This document shows, one piece after another, positions 39,001-41,309 of a DNA stretch of 41,309 nucleotides. This DNA is from a virus, in the IMG/VR virus record IMGVR_UViG_3300021182_000103, positions 1 through 41,309 of that record. One strand, 5' to 3'. Made by a program: the position numbers and the translations under genes. The notes under the pieces are model-generated. The model saw nothing but the letters and a program-made list of their open reading frames with translations, ran no database searches and was not told where the DNA came from. The stretch's first letter is position 1, and the number at the start of each line of letters is the position of its first letter.

Positions 39001-39540
39001 TTAAATTATAAATTTCCATTTAAATCAGCCTATTGTTGAATGTAATCAGTGACAGCAAGCATTCATATTCGTAACACTTATATTTAGTTCTCTTCATGCC
39101 TCTGTGCAACTAGCCCATTCTCTTATAAACTCTCAATCTTTAGTCATTTGAATTATTGGTTTGCTTCATGGATTATCCTTTCAGAAAACTCATTTATACG
39201 GATGGTGAGTTTGAAAATTACTTACTCTTCCGAGATATTTATATGAATGTTTATGATTTTCACTAGCATTACACCATTCAAGATTTTCTAAGCGATTATT
39301 TTGCTTATTTCAGTCCTTATGATTCACTTGTGGTTTGTTTTCTGTATTTTTGATGAATGCTTGTGCGACTAATCGATGAATACTAAAATGTTTTACTATA
39401 CCAAAGAGACATAAACTAACCCTAACATATCAAAACCTACCAACATCTTTACATAGAATTCTATCTCCAGATTTTACATTTCATAGGTTACTTACTTGTT
39501 TTCATGGATATCATTCGATATCCTTCCAAATTTCATTCAT
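39001..39540 (-). CDS. NUMOD4-HNH homing endonuclease B
   Basis: 179 residues: NUMOD4-like MNEIWKDIEGYPGKQVSNLGNVKS, classic HNH SIHRLVAQAFI...[32 protein letters not shown], then NUMOD1-like IIQMTKDGEFIREWAS...LNISVTNMNACC. The glycine of NHKDGN, almost invariant, is UGA. It lies exactly between bet and the exonuclease without breaking either one. First 19 nt match those of HNH-A with one change, and the leader is homologous. Confidence 0.9.
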
Positions 39541-39650
39541 AAAAACCCTATATTTAGAGGATAAAAGCGTGTTTGCTTAGAACGAATCACACTATGTGAG
39601 ATTTGCTCTTATCCCCTTAATACAGGGCTTGATTATGATTCTTTCTAAGC
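39541..39650 (-). ncRNA. structured leader of HNH-B (attenuator)
   Basis: Same architecture as the HNH-A leader. The predicted 5' end (GCTTAGAA, 39643-39650) pairs with TTCTAAGC (39575-39582) in the loop of a 23-bp stem (39605-39627 with 39546-39568), then TTTTT and ATG. The kissing pair and the inner hairpin (TCACA/TGTGA) differ in sequence from HNH-A but keep pairing. Confidence 0.8.
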
Positions 39651-39656
39651 ACCTGT

Positions 39657-39684
39657 ATTATATAGATTCTTATGGCTTTTGCAA
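39657..39684 (-). promoter_or_regulatory. HNH-B promoter TTGCAA-16-TATAAT
   Basis: TTGCAA (39684-39679), 16 bp and TATAAT (39662-39657) immediately downstream of the bet stop codon. Confidence 0.75.
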
Positions 39685-39689
39685 ATTTA

Positions 39690-40880
39690 TTAGATAAATA
39701 GTTTTCTTAACTCTGTCAATACTTCAAGTCGTCGATCTTTTTCTTCCGCTGGAATTAAACCAGAATTAAAATCTTTTCGTACTTGTACTTCTGCTATCAT
39801 AATATCTTGGAGATTTTTGTACTTAGATACAAGCTTTGTCTCTTCGAATACTGCTTCTGCTTCGTTTGGAGTAACTGTTTTTGACTCAATATATTCTTCC
39901 ACGGTGATTGTTTCTGAATCCGTTGTAACTTCCGTTGTAACAGGTGTTTCTTCTGCTACTTTTTCTGATTCTGTTGCTGATTCTGGCTCCGTTGTAACAG
40001 CTGGTGTAAGCCCTGCGATCTTGTCATTGATATACCCTAGCATCTTTTGAGCTTGCTCTTCTGAGATAAAGAGAAGATTTGCTACTGGTTTACCAGCTGC
40101 ATCTTTGCATTCTCGCGTAAGATATGCTGACATATTATTGCTAGATTCTTCGAGTGTCCATCCTGTGAGTTTAGAGAGTTTCTTGAATGCTGCGATTATA
40201 TCTGTTCGAGTCTTATTCGAGATTTTATCTTGAGTGACAACTTCTCCAGTTTCCGAGTTGGTAACTGTAATTTCTTTAGCTTTTGGCTTTATTGATTCTA
40301 CAATTTCTACTGGTGCCGCTGTTGTTGGTGCTTCTTTTTCTGTCCAGTTCTCGCTTTCATCGTAAGTACCTGCGAAGAGTTCCTGGAATGTCATTCGTAA
40401 TACTTGTGCTTCTCAACATTTTTTCACCATAGTTTCTGGCTTAGTTGCCCACAAACTCTTTCATGTATTATATTCTTTTAGAGATACATATACATAATTT
40501 GCTCTACTTGCTCACTTACGCTTACATACTGCGTATGCTCATACAAGAACACCACGATCCGCAAGACTATACTTATGAAAAACCTCTCATTGTTGTACGG
40601 TAAAATCGTCTTTTGTATAAACTGCATCTACTTGATGGTAGTCATAATCTCGGTGAGCTTGAGCTGATTTTCTATATCAGTCACGACCTACGAATATCGA
40701 AGCTGGACTTGTACCATACTTAACACTCCAAATCTCTCTTAGGTAAGGATTTAATCCTGTTGACTTTGCTATTCAGATAAATGTATTGAATTCTACATCT
40801 GTAAGAGGGGTAGAGCATACCATCTTGCGTATTTCTGCAAGTTGCTTTTCATCCTCCCATACGATTACATTGTTTTCCAT
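39690..40880 (-). CDS. bet: Bet/RecT-type single-strand annealing protein
   Basis: 396 residues. The first ~175 carry the Bet-family core: IRKMVCSTPLTDVEFNTFIGIAKSTGLNPYLREIW, YGTSPASIFVGRDGYRKSAQ and ATKPETMVKKCGEAQVLRMTF. The rest is an extended tail: an acidic, Thr-rich linker, a helical unit (IIAAFKKLSKLTGWTLEESSNNMSAYL) and a charged end. UGA encodes conserved glycines, including GRDG and KCG. It anneals complementary strands in recombination and pairs functionally with the exonuclease at 37781. Possible attenuator in the leader (40895-40930). Confidence 0.9.
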
Positions 40881-40894
40881 AAAATGATTTGTTT

Positions 40895-40930
40895 AAAAAA
40901 TAGGAACATACCGTTTTTTGGTATGCCCCT
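40895..40930 (-). terminator. terminator or attenuator just before bet
   Basis: On the minus strand an 11-bp stem (40920-40930 with 40902-40912, two G-U pairs), a 7-nt A-rich loop and TTTTTT, ending 14 nt before the bet ATG. It either attenuates bet or terminates transcription entering from the right. Confidence 0.65.
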
Positions 40931-40957
40931 ATTGTCTCTTTTTTTCTTTATTTGCAA
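40931..40957 (-). promoter_or_regulatory. weak candidate bet promoter TTGCAA-15-GACAAT
   Basis: TTGCAA with the genome's 15-bp spacer and a 4/6 -10. A start ~7 bp downstream would fall inside the stem at 40920-40930, which weakens the call. Confidence 0.35.
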
Positions 40958-41233
40958 ATTTATTTTTCAAGAAAAGAAAATTTCTTTAATATTCTGATAA
41001 TTACTTTTCTTATAAAAATGTCAATTTTGCTATATTTACGTGATTCCTTCATCCAATTTATCAGTATCATATTTCAATCACAAAAATGTTTTTGAACAAT
41101 ACGCATAGTGAATAGTGAAGAGTAAAACCAGTGGTCAGTGAGCATTGGTCAGTAAAGCCCCGCTCTGCTGATTTTTCATATTGAGCATCGTCAGCGTGCT
41201 TATGCTTTTTCCTGGGATGACAAAGGAGGCCCC
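40958..41233. other. intergenic region, no phage gene seen
   Basis: AT-rich up to about 41090, including a GAAAATTTC inverted repeat near 40975, then increasingly GC-rich. I find no supportable ORF or RNA here. The composition change in 41100-41200 may mark the end of phage sequence. Confidence 0.5.
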
Positions 41234-41309
41234 ATGGACAACCGCCTCTCCATCACTACGCTTGCCAGCCGCGAGGTTTATCGCAACCACTGGATGCGGG
41301 TGCGCGAGG
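41234..41309 (+). CDS. start of a NUDIX-hydrolase-like gene, cut by window edge
   Basis: MDNRLSITTLASREVYRNHWMRVRE follows the N-terminal pattern S-R-x-V-Y-x-N-x-W-M-x-V-R-E of proteobacterial-style NUDIX hydrolases. A strong AAAGGAGG ribosome-binding site precedes the ATG, and GC is high. Both are foreign to the rest of the window. Only 25 codons are visible. Confidence 0.55.
   Translation, partial: MDNRLSITTLASREVYRNHWMRVRE

Noticed and set aside
1-41309. UGA read as tryptophan (code 4)
   Set aside because: UGA positions align with conserved glycines in YopX, Bet, HNH, CHAP and HTH motifs, and Trp would give runs such as WGGGW or ATWVWIW in glycine zippers. UGG is already used for Trp.
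1-41309. tRNA genes, CRISPR arrays, insertion sequences
   Set aside because: No cloverleaf with a GGTTCRA-type T-loop, no regularly spaced repeats and no transposase or terminal inverted repeats were seen. Repeats found are iterons, cassette ends or leader copies.

Overview
This window looks like an almost complete genome (about 41 kb, AT-rich) of a short-tailed dsDNA phage whose host reads UGA as glycine (translation table 25), which points to Absconditabacteria (SR1) or Gracilibacteria. Under the standard code nearly every long gene falls into fragments. With UGA as Gly the fragments join into full-length proteins ending in TAA or TAG, and the UGA codons land on glycines conserved in known families: the HTH loop, the Bet GRDGYRK motif, the YopX YTG..[11 protein letters not shown] motif, NUMOD4 IPGYEGLY, HNH NHKDGN and CHAP GHTGVV. 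All coordinates below use that code.

Layout. Almost everything is on the minus strand and is transcribed right to left. The exception is a six-gene plus-strand operon (31.5-32.8 kb) that starts from a divergent promoter region and ends at a bidirectional terminator. Right arm (40.9 to 32.9 kb): a Bet/RecT annealing protein and a PD-(D/E)XK exonuclease, with two NUMOD4/HNH homing endonucleases lodged beside them, then YopX, a membrane-anchored lysozyme-like lysin, small zinc or membrane proteins, another HNH protein and a VRR-NUC nuclease. Late block (31.2 to 7.4 kb): terminase small subunit, neck and tail proteins, a 1136-residue virion protein with a CHAP lysin domain, terminase large subunit, portal, scaffold, decoration and major capsid proteins, a beta-helix protein, a frameshifted HNH gene and a 745-residue tail fibre. 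There is no tape-measure gene, so a podovirus is likely. Left arm (7.3 to 0.1 kb): holin or spanin-like membrane proteins, a papain-like peptidase, small ORFs, a replication initiator that carries its own iterons, a C-type-lectin-like protein resembling a diversity-generating-retroelement target, and an HTH regulator.

Regulation. A promoter class of TTGMAW - 15 bp - TATAAT recurs before rep, portal, the lysis block, the lysin, both HNH units, the left regulatory genes and the plus-strand operon. Shine-Dalgarno sites are rare; many starts are preceded by a TTAAYCTTTT-like tract instead. The most striking feature is a recurring RNA design in which the loop of an intrinsic terminator is complementary to the 5' end of the same transcript or to an upstream hairpin loop. 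It occurs in the leaders of rep and of both HNH genes, where two copies covary, and in the 3' ends of two further genes.

The last ~100 bp (GC-rich, strong Shine-Dalgarno, start of a NUDIX-like gene in another style) do not match the rest and may be a chimeric contig end.
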